Source: Rhabdophis nuchalis (lineage: Eukaryota; Chordata; Lepidosauria; Squamata; Natricidae). Taken from it: a stretch of DNA of 64,000 nucleotides. Position numbers and translations under genes: made by a program. Position 1 is the stretch's first letter. Each line of letters starts with the position of its first letter. The notes below the pieces were generated by a model, which ran no database searches, was not told the origin of the DNA, and saw only the letters and a program-made list of their open reading frames with translations. Positions 1-12,900 of the stretch are shown piece by piece. The stretch is taken from NCBI GenBank assembly GCA_039707465.1, contig CM077644.1:101752875-101816874 (forward strand), read 5' to 3'.

Positions 1-256
1 GCAAAGATATCTTTTGGATTTAACTGACATTTTGGTTTAATGGACACTCTTTCCCCAAATGTCCCATTAGATATAGGTTTTGCTGTATTTGACAGGTGTC
101 AAACTTGCCATGTCACATTGCTGTTATGTGATGTTTCGTGACATTTTTCCCCTAGCTGGGTTAGGCATGATCTCTTTGTGACGCATCACACCCTTGAGTT
201 AAAGTAGTTGATAATTCTGTTGTAAAATCTATCTATTTGAGGGATATTGCCTAACC
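1..256. other. Downstream flank of CAMSAP2, nothing recognised
   Basis: AT-rich single-copy-looking sequence with no open frame, repeat or motif I can identify. Confidence 0.5.
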
Positions 257-264
257 ACATATAG

Positions 265-397
265 CAGGGTTCTCCAACCTTTGCAGCTAAGTCTGAAGGG
301 CTTCAGCTCCCAGAATTCTCCAGCCAGCTTTGCTGGCTGGAGAATTCTAGGAGTTGAAGTCCTTCAGACTTAAAGTTGCAAAGGTTGGAGACCCCTG
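265..397. mobile_element. Foldback hAT MITE, copy 1
   Basis: 133-bp near-perfect palindrome. Ends are CAGGGTTCTCCAACC and the matching GGTTGGAGACCCCTG, and the core contains CTCCCAGAATTCTCCAGCC and its inverse. It is flanked by an exact 8-bp duplication ACATATAG at 257-264 and 398-405, the length typical of hAT transposition. No coding capacity. Same family as copies at 33705, 44477, 46143 and 50757. Confidence 0.88.
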
Positions 398-428
398 ACA
401 TATAGAACAAAAAAAGTATTAACTATGG

Positions 429-624
429 CAGTGGTTCTCAACCTTCCCAATGCCGTGACCCTTTAATACAGTTCCTCATGTTGTGGTGACCCCCAACCAT
501 AAAATCGGTGTCTTGGTTCCTAAGACCATCAAAAATATGTGTTTTCCGATGGTCTTAGGCGACCCCTGTGAAAGGGTCATTTGACCCCCCAAAGGGGTCC
601 CGACCCACAGGTTGAGAACCACTG
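429..624. mobile_element. SPIN-like non-autonomous hAT element
   Basis: 196 bp. Inverted ends are CAGTGGTTCTCAACCTTCC and CAGGTTGAGAACCACTG, flanked by an exact 8-bp duplication AACTATGG (421-428, 625-632). The terminal block with TTAATACAGTTCCTCATGT and the internal CGATGGTCTTAGGCGACCCC resemble SPIN (SPACE INVADERS) short elements, a hAT group known for horizontal transfer among tetrapods. The family name is from memory; the hAT class is seen directly. Confidence 0.8.
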
Positions 625-704
625 AACTATGGTAACTAGCAGTATAATAACTTAGACGGCTATGTAATCTAAATTGAAATTGTATACAAAAAATAACATC
701 TTTA

Positions 705-3625
705 CGAGGATTTTGGTGCCATGCTTTTTATTTAGATGGAAGAGAAGAACTACATTGTACTAAGTAAGCAGCTATACGACAGTATTTTACAGCACAGCAT
801 TTGAAAAAGAGAATAGAGTAGCAATGCTCCAAAAAGTGGACAAGGAAGCATACAATCACTGTACAGTTCTCAACGGACGGTGCCCATTAAATTATAAATA
901 AGCAGAAATTGGCTTTAAACAGCCAAAGAATTAAAAACATACACCAACAGTCATTTCCCCTACCCCATATAATTTCAGTAGCCACCATGACTGTCAGACT
1001 TTAAATACCTGACCCCCAAATTAGGATGTTTGGCAAATTCTGTCATATAAACAATAAAAACAATACCTTTCTTATAAAGAACCAGTGCACATGTATTATC
1101 ACTGGTAAAACACGGGGCTTCTTCACAAAATCTTTTCTTTTCTCGAATAGGATATCAAATTAAGAGAAATGGTTAGTAGAAAATGTCCAACCTTAAAAAT
1201 TAAAAAACCAGCAGCCTCAACCCTGTCATTACTTTCCTATTGTACTGTATAGTAACATTTTAATCTCAGAGGTCTTGACTTTTATTTGTAATATTCACAT
1301 TCTACTTTTAGACATTGCACAGAGTGTTTTTTCTGAAATGTAGACAAAATTCATAATACATTCAATAATTTAAAATAATATCCTCTGCTGCTACATTTTA
1401 AAAATCATCCTGTTTAGCTAGGTGTGCAAGAATCAGTGTAGTGTATATTTTTAAAGAATCTTTCTTTTTTTTAACAAGAATACTTTCGTTTCAAAGCTCT
1501 TGCACACAATTTCTTCTTTCACCAACATCAATTACGGTATGTCCAAACTTCTCTCTCCTAACCATAGATATACTTGAACTATCTTTAAATTAGGTGTACA
1601 TTTATTTGAGTTCGTAATAAAACTTCCCTCTGCCATTAGTTGGAGGATAAGCATAGAGGGTAAATGCATAGAACAATCTCCTATTTTATACATACATATA
1701 TATGTGTGTTTGTGTGTACTTTCTCTCTATATCTATATACAATATGTTTACATTTGGATAAAAGATGAGTTAGATATCCCTATCCTTACATGCAAGCAGT
1801 AGGAATCAACTAACCACAAATATATTTCATTTTTTATAGTTTTAACAAATATACATAAATATAATAACATAAATTACAGTAAAATATTGGCTGCATCTTT
1901 GAAAAAATTCGACAAGCAACCCAGAAACATTGATGCTTAGGGCTGTTTAATAATTTAAAAAAAGTGTTCTTTAAATTTAGGATTTTTCATTCCTGTACAT
2001 CATCTATACAAAGAACAAAAGCAAACTGTAGTGAAATACTAGTCTGAATCAAGCTTTTCAACGGGAGAAGTGTACAGAATGTTTACATTTTCCTTTGCAG
2101 GACATATTATAAAATTCAAGCATAAGACAGATAGTTCAATACTGTCTAAGTTTCAACACTTTTTACAATACTGAAACAGAACCAGAGCAGTAATTCAAGT
2201 CTTTTCCTGAGAATGTGGTTCCACCTAGCTTCCCTCCCACCCCACAACTAAATTGTCTGGTGTTTGAATATGAAAAAAAGCAATAGGAAAAATAAGGGTG
2301 GATTTCAAGTTCAAATGTTGCCACCTGTCAGTTAATCAAAGTTCCAAACAGGAATTTCTTTCTAAAGTAATCAGATGCAACACAGCCCTTCATAAATACT
2401 GAAAAGATGTCCTAGTGATATTTTTATATTATGTTGTAGGTTGCCCTAGTTCCTTTCGGTTAGATTTAGGTTGTCATAAATGCAGTAAATTACTCAAATA
2501 AAATCAACTCTATATTGTGGAAAGAAATTTAACTTTGGTCCATATAATGGGCAACATCTTGATCATAAACCAGATACACCTTTTTCTTTCTACTTGTCAC
2601 ATGAAATGTATTATTTTAACACATTTAATACTGGATTTTAAATGTCAGCAATAGTTCCCAACTCATGGATCCAATTTATGTAGCTATGTTGGCCTGTATA
2701 CAATTAGTATTGTTTTATTTATGTGGAGTTTGTTTCCTTATAGCTGGGAGAATCTGTGCAAAATTACAGGATGCAATTTAAGCAGAAGCTTGGGCAAAAC
2801 TCAAGAATAGAAGCCTGCTTAAAAGAAAATAAGGATAGAAAAAGAAAGTCTACCAGTGCATATGTTTTCATTTCACGCTATCCTGGATCAGTGATAGATT
2901 GTTAAATATAAGGATGATGTCTTCCCAACATTAGTAGACACATTTCCCTATTAGAGTTTAAGACATGCTAGCAGCAATCCTGCATATGTCTTACAAGATG
3001 TGCTTAAATAATAATAATAATCAGAGTTAAAAAGTTTAGCTAAGCTTAATTTTATTGTGATTCAGGCTTGTGCCCTTTGTTATCTGCATGATATTAATAA
3101 AATAATAATATCTGCCTATTCCCAGATCCTTGGGAAGGACTTGATAGGTGGATAAAAATGCCAAATCCAGTCTAAACATATGGCTGATGATGTGACCAAC
3201 CATAATAATAATGATGATGATGATGTGGCATGTAAGACACAATAGTCCAGTAAAGTTATAAAGAACAGAAGCAAATTCCAAAACAAGCATTAACAGTATA
3301 AGGCAGTAAATGTAAAACTTTTAAAACTTCAGTCTCATAAGTGTGCAAACATTCAGAGAGCTGCAGAACTGAGGAAAGGAACACCACATATGATGAGTAA
3401 ACAACTAAAATACCCAGGTGTGAATCCATTGTTCATGATGCACAACACCCAAGTGTCAGTTTTCTGCAAGACTTCAACACTGTGTTTACATTCCAGTTGG
3501 CAATGACAACAGAGCTTGTTCTTCAAAGAAGCCTTCTTACCAAATCGGTAATAGTAATAGACAGCATATATGAAGTGCAAGTTTGTCCCAATTGCCTAAA
3601 GCAAGAAATAACTTCCCACAGGTAG
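705..3625 (-). other. CAMSAP2: CAMSAP2 3' UTR (about 2.9 kb)
   Basis: AT-rich sequence from the stop codon to just past the AATAAA at 727-732 on the minus strand. It holds no long frames, and unlike the introns I recognise no recent transposon in it, which suggests selective constraint. Low-complexity patches: a TG/TA stretch near 1690-1745, an AAT run at 3008-3023 and AAT/GAT repeats at 3203-3226. The stretch 3040-3230 has a faint LINE-tail look but I cannot support it. The left end is inferred from the poly(A) signal only. Confidence 0.7.
727..732 (-). terminator. CAMSAP2: Probable CAMSAP2 poly(A) signal AATAAA
   Basis: The plus strand reads TTTATT, so the transcript reads AATAAA in the context CATCTAAATAAAAAGC. 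A T/GT-rich tract (TTATTTTTTGTATAC) follows 30-50 bases downstream on the minus strand, as expected for a cleavage element. Cleavage is inferred near 705-715. Confidence 0.6.
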
Positions 3626-3931
3626 CTATGTCTTTGAAGATGAGAGCTTTTTGGGAGTTACTGGTCTCTTGCTCTGCCATAAATGGCTATGAATAGTAAT
3701 TGCATCAACACTCGCGGAGAGTGTTTTTGCAGGTATGTGGCTGAACTGCTTCCTGTCAGAGTTATACTTATATAGCCCCTCGATCATTCTCTTAGTGATT
3801 GATCTGGGGCCTATCCCAGTTAGTTTACTGATCTCTTCAGTTTCGGGGCAATATGTATATAAAGATCGGAACTGGCAGCCAGAGTCCCGGAAGAGGATAA
3901 GGAAGTTGTTGGCATCTGATTTCTCCATTTC
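3626..3931 (-). CDS. CAMSAP2: CAMSAP2 terminal coding exon: C-terminal part of CKK domain, with stop
   Basis: 101 codons plus TAG. It begins [18 protein letters not shown] and continues through [20 protein letters not shown] and [19 protein letters not shown] to the end [13 protein letters not shown]. The acceptor is TCCCTGAAG at 3933-3932. Completes the CKK beta-barrel. Length and end match the mammalian C-terminus closely. The 3' UTR continues leftward in the same exon. Confidence 0.95.
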   Translation of the reverse strand, partial: EMEKSDANNFLILFRDSGCQFRSLYTYCPETEEISKLTGIGPRSITKRMIEGLYKYNSDRKQFSHIPAKTLSASVDAITIHSHLWQSKRPVTPKKLSSSKT

Positions 3932-6900
3932 CTTCAGGGAATAAAGAAGAAAAGAAAGTTCTTATTGTGACAAAGATAAAAATGCACTTGAATGCTATTA
4001 AGTACAAGGGATTTTTCCTGAACTCTTAGAAAAGGATCCAGGTTCACGATGTGAATTAAAACAGTCATTATTACATGAGATTTGCAGTATGAAATGCACA
4101 AAAGAACTAATAACCAATAGTTTGGGGTCTCTTAAATTACTTGTAATAATTGATAGAATGAACTAATGTGTTTAGTTGTGAATGATTGCCATCATTTATA
4201 AATTAAACAAGTGATAGGCATGCTTGTGTGAATAAACATGTAAAAACAGTACTCTATTAAAGAGTTTAATTACCGTATTTTTGGACTATAAGATGCACCG
4301 GAGTATAAGACGCACCGAGATTTTGAAGAGGTAAATTAAAAAAAAAAGTTTTTGCACTCTGCAGGCCTCCCAAACCCTCTGCATGCCTTGTTTTTTGTGA
4401 AAAACGGTGCATGCAGAGAGTTTGAGAGGCCTGCAAAATGCTCCTGGGGCCCAGGGGGGGGGGGCGGGCTAAAACAAAAACAAGCAAAAAACGGCCCATT
4501 TTTCACAAAAACAGGGCATGCATAGGCTTTGAGAGGCTTGTAAAGTGCTCCTGGGGGCTGGGGGGGTGAGGGAAAAAAACGGCCCATTTTTCACAAAAAC
4601 AGGGCATGCATAGGCTTTAAGAGGCTTGTAAAGTGCTCCTGGGGGCTGGGGGGGTGAGGGAAAAAAACGGCCCATTTTTTGCTCATTTTTGCCCTCCCCA
4701 GCCCTTAGGAGCATTTTGCAGGCCTCCCAAATCCTCTGTACATCCATTTTGCGAAGGAGGCAGGGTTTCAGGAGGCCAAACATGCTGTATTCAGTGTATA
4801 AAACAGATTTTCACCCTCTTTTTGAGGGAAAAAGGTGCGTCTTATACTCTGAAAAATACGGTGGATAGTACCATTCGTATTTCATATCTGGGTGACTAAG
4901 GGATAGTCACTCTCTATCAGCCCAGCCTACCTCACAGGGTTGTTGTTCTGAGGAAAATAGGAGGGAATATTAGCTATGACTTCCACCCTGAGTTATTTAT
5001 AAAAATATTAACAGGGAAATAAAAAAAAATAAAAATATTGCGACCAGCCTATTCATTAAATAGGTTTGAAATAATAGCTTGAATTATCTAGTTACTCCTC
5101 TGCCACATACTGTAGTCACAGCTTTAGATTTGAACTTTTCTTCTTTTATTTCTTTGTAGGTTAGTCTTACCTCTAGTATTTTATTCTTCTGTCCTTCATT
5201 TACTTTTCCAGCCAGACAACAATGGGCAAGTGCATTTTGGATGATGTGCTTATTGGATTTTGCACTGGGTTCTTTGTAGAGCTTTGGTCCTAATTTTTTT
5301 AAAAGGGAGAGAGAAGAAGAGAACATCAAAAAAGATCAATAGGATTTAGAAAAACAAGCCTTAAATACCATGATCATTCACTGAAATTCCATAGTCACCT
5401 ATCTTGACCAAGTGACTCTGGATGGCTTACAATTCTAACTATAAAACAGTTAAGACAACTAAAAACAATAAAAACACCCAAAAAATGAATACATAGAGCA
5501 GCCAAGATAGTTAACAAACTAACAGTAAAACCAAGAAACAGGGTGCCACCAAAATGAGTGGTATAATCTGGGGCCTCTGAAAATTTTGAGGGGAAAGGTG
5601 GGCTGGTAGGACTCGCATGTGGATTAAGGATTATGATTTTCTTACCTCTATCATCCATAAAAATGCACGATTCCTGGATAAAAGTGGAAAAATATGATTC
5701 CAATGGAAGTAATCGCTAGCCATTTTGCAATATGTCTAGCACAATTTGCAGATAAGTGGAAAATTGATGAAGATGTAGTGGGGGGGGGGATTATCATTCT
5801 TCTTTGTTGAAAACCAAATATGTGCTGACCTGAAGAAATGAATTAATTCAACATTTTCTCCTTGGAATAATTAGGTTTTCCAAGGATTTTCCTTTAAACT
5901 GAAGTTGTAACACCGACCTGTATATTCTGTAGCAGAAGCTACTGAAGAAGTAGTTGATGCATTTTCCCAGTCTTTTTCCCCATTACGACTACCACAACAA
6001 CTTGGAGATAAGAATCCTTCCACGGACTCAGATCTAAAGTAAGACCATAAACAGAAAACATTGTGCTTAAAATAATGTTTGATTTTTTAATACTAAAGCG
6101 AAAAACATGTGGAAATAGCTAAAGATAAAGATAACAGAATAACAGAGTTGGAAGGGACCTTGGAGACCTTCTAGTCCAGGGGTGTCAAACTTGCGTCGTG
6201 ATGGTGTCATCCATGACGTATGGGAACTTTTTTCTCCTTCACTAACCGAGTGGGGCAGCACATGGCGCATCCAGCCCACAGGTCGTGAGTTTGACACCCC
6301 TGTTCTAGTCCAACCCCCTGCTCGGGCAGGAAGGGCTATGCCATTTGAGACAAATTGTTCTCCAATCTCTTCTTAAAAACTTCTAGTGTTGGAGCATCTA
6401 CAACTTCTGGAGGCAAGTTGTTCCACTGATTAATTGTTCTAACTCTCAGGAAATTTATTAGTTCTATTGATTAGTTTCCATCATTGCTTCGTGTCCTGCA
6501 TTCTGGTGCTTTAGAGAATAGGTGGACACCCTTTTCTTTTTGGTATCCCCTCCAATATTGGAATATTGCTATCATGTAAATAAATATATAAATATGAGAG
6601 ATGTCTCTTATATAGCAAAAAAGGCTCCTCTCCTTGAACCTGTCTGCTGGAATTCCTTAGCAGACAGGGTCCATCGCACCCTCTTCTACTGGCACAAATT
6701 GGGTGGATTAGCACCAATGGGGTGAGAAGGCTCCCCAGATACTCTGGACCATGCCATATAGGGCTTTAAAGGTAATAACCAATGTCTTGAATTGGGCCCA
6801 GAAGTAAACTGGTAACTAATGTAGCTCAAGCATCAGCAGTGTTATACATCCCAGTTTAGGGGTCCCCAGAATTATGTCTGCTGCTGCATTCTACAGCAGC

Positions 6901-9900
6901 TATAGCTTCTGAATATTCTTCAAAGGTAGCCCCATTTGGAGTGGATTGCAGTAAGGCAACCGAGAGATGAGAAGGGCATGAGCAACCATGCACAGGGCCT
7001 CATGATCCAGGTAAGGGTGCACAATTGTTATACAACATGAAGTTGAGTAAAGGCCCTCTTAGCCACTTGCTCTTTGATTGTGCTATTGTGCAGCAGATCG
7101 GTTTTGGGTAGTGAAACCTCATCCAGAGTTAAAGATGATAAATGACTGGATCCTGAAGTTCCTTGCACCCCACAGCCACTTTGTCTTGCCGGAGTTCAGC
7201 TGAAGCCTGCTGTTTCTCATCCAGACCTCTACAACCTCCAGGTGTTCATAAAGGGCAACCACAGCATTTATTGGATCATGAGGGATGGAGATGTAAAGCT
7301 GTGTATCATCTGAATATTGATGATATCTCATCCCATGGTATCAGGTGATCATGCCAGCAGTTTCATATAGATGTTAAAAAGAAACAGAGTACTGAGATAT
7401 CTGGCAACCCACAAGGGAGTGGCCATGGGCTCACTCCCTATCAATACTAATTGAGACTGGCCTTGGAGAAAGGAACCAGTGCAATATTAGTAATAAGAAC
7501 TTGCCTGCCTAAATACACTTTCCCATTCCCTCCCCTTATCTTTGTGAGAACTAGGAGGGTCTTCTCTGAGACATTTACTCAGGTTACATTCCTGTCCTGG
7601 ACTCAGGCCCCTTTTATCTGACTGTTGCCTTGCTACTAGTTCTTCCTTCTGTTTCTCAAGGCCATTCCCTCTTCCTTCTACATGATGCCACTGTGAAGCA
7701 ATGTGGTCATAGGAACAGATCCATTATTTGTACCAGTCACTGATTTCTTCATTGTATACAAGTAGCTGCAGCATATAATGAATAGCATTGGGCTACGTTT
7801 TTAAGATAATTTCTATAAGAAACAGAATTGTAAATTGAAATGTTACCTTGGTGTCCTCTTGCCTGATTGCATACTCTCATTGTCTGCTGTGTTTAATGAT
7901 GCAAGAGAAAGGCTCGATACTGAGAAAAAGAAATTAAAAAATATTGTCACAGCAGGTTATAAACTTGTATAAAAGTTCAAAATTACGTGATAAGCAACCC
8001 CTAGTTTTTACGACCAAGTCCCAAAACCACAAATCTTGCAGATCATGGCAGTTGTTTGCCCTTATGAACAACCACAGCGGCCCTGCAACATTTGTTCTGA
8101 ACATTGCTGGCTAAAATGGAGCTTCCGAGGGGCAGATCCACCTCTCCGACACTCCATTGGGGCCTCTAGAGGTCTCCTCTGGCGTGTTGCAGGCCGAAAT
8201 GGAGCTTCTGAGAGGCGGATCCCTCAGAAGCTCCATTTTGGCCTGCAACATGCTGGACGAGGCCTCTGAAGGCCTAAATGGGGTGCATGAGGCTGAGTGG
8301 CTGGAGAGGAGACTGCTTGCTAGATCTTTGCATGGGAAGTGACCTGGCGCGGCAGGTTGGGTGGGGAGGGGAAAAGCAATTGCGGAGAGCATGAGGTATT
8401 TCAGTGGGTCAGGGAGGCCTTGGATGGTTTATGCATGTGGCCTGTTTCATCACTAGCTCCCCCTCCCGTGGCCTTCCCCACCCTGATGAGCCTTGCATTC
8501 GATTAGTGAATGTGTGGGTAAAAGGAAGGAGTGATCCCATTCAAGGTATGAGATTCACTCCCACGAATCCTCAGGTTAAGAATGGAATGGGCAGGCTCCA
8601 TTACTTTCGTAATTCAAGGACTACCTGCAATCAAGATATATTCTGCAAACTATCCATAAGGGAAGCTGTTTTGATATTTAATAATTTCTCTGCCACCATC
8701 TGGAGAACACTGAACAACAATAGTGTGAGTGGCAGGGTTGAAGGAGAAAGCCACTATGTTCTGAAGAGAACATTGTTGCCTGTCTACCATTTACAAAAAA
8801 CCACAAGAAAAAGCCAGAAAGCTATTTATTGAATAATGTTCTCTGCATGGATGAAACCAAAAGAGAATTTTTTCACTTTAATGAATTGCTGCTTGCGGAT
8901 GGGGTTACTGAAAGCAAAGGTTTGCATGCTTTTGTCACTGACAAATAAGCCACATTAGATCATTTTCATCAACAAATAAGTAAACATGTGTAATGCTTTT
9001 GACTCATTAATTGGGTTCCTTTTATCTATAACACAAATGGAAACAGATTATGTTTTAGGTCACATTGGTATGCAGAAATATTAAAAATTCAAAAGAGTTG
9101 TTTTCAAATTTTTAAGTGCTGTTGTAATTTTAAATGTGTCCATTAAAAAAGAAACAGTCTACCCCCAAAACATTTAAGCCCCATAAAAGAAAAAAGTAGA
9201 ACGGGTTTAAGAAACAAAGAAAAAAGTAGAACAGGTTTATATTTCTTGGATTAATAGATCCTAGAAAATTATATGCTCTTATTTTAACCCAAGGGCAAAG
9301 AACCATGGTGGCGCAGTGGTTAGAATGCAGTACTGCAGGCTAGTTCTGTTGCTTGCTGCCTGGCTGCAATTTAGCAGTTTGAATTTCACCAGGCTCAAGG
9401 TTGACTTACCCTTCCATCCTTCCGAAATTGGTAATATGAAGACCCAGATTGTTGGGGGCAATATGTTGACTCTGTGAAACCACTTACGTAGAGAGGGATT
9501 TAAAAGCACTGTGAAGCGGTAAATGAGTCTAAGTGCTCTTGCTTGGTGTAGGGGCACATATACAGTATATCTTCTTCTGGAAGACGTTATTACCTGGAGG
9601 ACCTTTGATTGGAGTTTTAGGTGACTCTATGTGATCCCTATGAATGGATTTTGGACGTGCCTTCTTTTGTTTGGAAAAATGAGACCGATGTTTTATGACA
9701 ATGTCCATGTCTTCCATTAGTTTCAGTTGCTTTCGCCTCATATATTCCTGTTTAATATAATCTCGTCGTGCTCTTTCGTCTTCTTTCTTCTGACGTTCTT
9801 CCTCAGACTTCCTCCTTGAAATTTAATATCATGAATATTAAATCCTATTTCATAAGAACATTCCTGATGATCACGAGTGATGCATAATATACCAAGCCAC

Positions 9901-12900
9901 ATTTAATTTTCAAGTGCTGGTATAAATTTAACTTACATTATGTGCTTAATTTAAGGTCTATGTGAACATTCACACTAATGCACTGGACCAGAAGCATTGC
10001 ATTTAAATACATACTAGACAACTCATGACCTATTGAGATCTCCTTCCACTGTTGAAGGCATTCCTCAATGCCTACAACAGTGACAGAACTTCTAATGATC
10101 TGCCTTCACTGGAAAAGTTGGGATACATTCAGAGATTTATCTGCCTTGAAATTAGCCCATGCTGAACTATACAGGCACAGCCAGATAACAGCATAGGAAA
10201 TATTTTAAGACATTTTGTATTACGTCATTAACTGTTTTATGATATTTTTTGTTATAAATCCATTATAAAATTTGCCAAATTTGCATTCCGCAGGAATCAT
10301 GGGCTTCAGATTTTAGACGCATTCTGTAAATTAGCCCATTTGAAGTATCTTGGCTCAAAAAGTGTTGCATTATGATGCATCATTTCACCCAGTTAAAGGT
10401 TACTGGAACAACAGCTGTAGTATTACTGTCTATAGATTCAGACAGTCCCTTAAGAGCCAATTTTTACAAATGATGCATTGTAGTATCAATCAGTGAATAC
10501 CTATGAGAATCATATTGCTTATTTTGCATAAGAGTTCTATTAAAGAGAAATGATTTATTTGAAATACTGTATTTTTTAAATTGGGTATAAAATACATTTT
10601 GGAATACTGAATTTTCCATGTGGAAGCATATGATTACTTGGCAATCAGACAGATATTGGATCAAAAAAACTTCCTAAAAGTTGGCATGCAGAAGAACAGA
10701 AAATGGTGTAGGGCAGCCATCTCAAAATTGGTGCGTTCTAGCCAACTATACTGACTGGAGATTATGGGAACTGAAGAGCAGTACATCTTAATTCATTATG
10801 CTGATAATAATTTCTCTATTACATTAAGCAGATTTCAGCTTAAGCAAAGTGAGGGAATTAATTGGTAAACTAAAATCGAAAGTATTATGGGTTTTTAAAG
10901 AAAAATGAACACTTATGAAATAAATTTGCTAAATATGCATAGAAATAATAAATGAATGTGTTTCTTGTGAAGAGTTTGAAAATAAATCAATGGGCCAAGG
11001 TTATAGAGAAGCCATGATGTGCACAATTTTTGAACTTTCATCCTTTGTTTCGAGAGTGTGATCTTGACATTGAAATAATCTCTTCTTGATTTTTAAACAT
11101 GAATAGCTCCCCAGAACACCTGAAATTTGGAATCTTTGATTTTTCAAAACTGTTATTAATATGGAATTATGCTATGCACAAGATTAAAGGCAAAAGGAAA
11201 AGGAGACAGCAGAAGATGAGATGGTTAGATAATGTCATCGATGCAATGAAAATAAATTTGGGCAAACACCAAGAGACAGTGGAGGATAGGGGAGCCTGCT
11301 GTGCTACGATCCATAGGGTCACATACAGTCAGTCATGACTTAGTGAGTGAACAACAATAACAAGTTTGAAAATGACTCAGAAGATGTTCACTGTCTTTTT
11401 TCAGGCTTCTATGATGCAGATTAAGAAGAAGTACTAATGCGTTTGAACTTTGATATTGTGAATAGCATGGCGGCCAAGAACCAATGACCCATGAAAATAA
11501 ATCAGCCCAGGCTTCTAACTTGGAGCATAAATGACCAGGCTCAAAATAGCTTCATACATTCATACATATGAAGGCCTACTTCTCTAGAGATGGTTCTATT
11601 GCCACAATAGGAGAAAGAAAAGAGAAGAGAGTGATCAGCAGCTAAGTGGATTGACTCAATTACATAGTGATAGGTGCACTGTTAGAAGATCAGAAAGACC
11701 TTGAAATTGGCAGATCAACATGGAGAATATCTATTAGTGAGCCGTCATTAACAGTCAAGGACTTAATGACACATAATCAATCAATATAAGCCTAATGAAT
11801 CAACTTTAATAAATTAATGCAAATCTTAACGTGGAAACCTGAAAAAAATGACCTGATTTAATGAGCAGCAGAGAGATGCTATGATTACACTAGTTCAAAG
11901 TTCCAGTCACTTCTGAATAATTTTCTAAGCATGCACAGTCCTAGTGAGAATAATGAGAATAAAGTGATTGCTTCAGATGCTAATTAGTTCAACAACTACT
12001 ATTTAAAAAATTCAAAATTCTCTGGTTGCTAATTTATGTGGCTAGTACTGCCAAATTTCTACTCATGTTTAAAAACAGCAAAGGAAATATAAGAACTTGC
12101 AACCTTGAGTGTAATGTGTTCTGATGAGGAGGCCATAAAAAAATCAAATCTGCCTGATATCTTTAAACTTGTCCATTATTTAAAAACTGTCAGTTTGCTG
12201 AGGGCATGGTGGTACATTCCAGCCTTATTTAATCACATACTTGTTCAGACATATAAAATATTTTAATATTAATTACTATATCACTCACGTTTAGTCATTG
12301 TATTTTGGCTTCCATCCCTGATAATAAATTGAGACAATAAATTGAGTCTTCCTACTTATATTAGTTTTAATCGGCCAACTTTCAATTGTCTTTCCCAAAA
12401 ACGTTATATCCGGAATCAATTTTTTAACAAATTTATTCCAAGTTTTACTCAACCCCTTTAACCAATAACTATTAATTGTCTTTTTTGTTTTTGCTCTATC
12501 TAAAAACCATATAGACCCAAATCTCTTAATATCTTTTAACTCCAGATCTCCCCAATGACCATCTCCACCTTTAAGTATTTTTATCACAGTTCTAATATTA
12601 TACGCCCGATAATAATTAAGTAGATTGGGAATTCCCAATCCACCCTCTTTTTGGTTTTGATACCACAATTTCTTCATTAATCTTGGTCTTTTCCCACCAT
12701 TACAAAATTTATCTAATTTCTTCTGATATTCTTCTATATCTTTCTCTGTCAAATTTAATGGTAGCATCTCAAATAAAAAGTTAAACTTTGGTAATAACAT
12801 CATTTTACACATTGCAATTCTACCAAACCAAGACAACTTTATCTCTTTATATTTATCTATCTTTTTCTCTACTTCCTTCAACATCACCTCATAATTAATT

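Noticed and set aside
8404..8832. 142-codon plus-strand frame
   Set aside because: No similarity, no splice context and it runs into repeat-like sequence; chance frame.
12291..12350. Last residues of the inverted L1 frame ([17 protein letters not shown])
   Set aside because: They lie in and beyond the left target-site duplication, so they are host DNA that happens to stay open.
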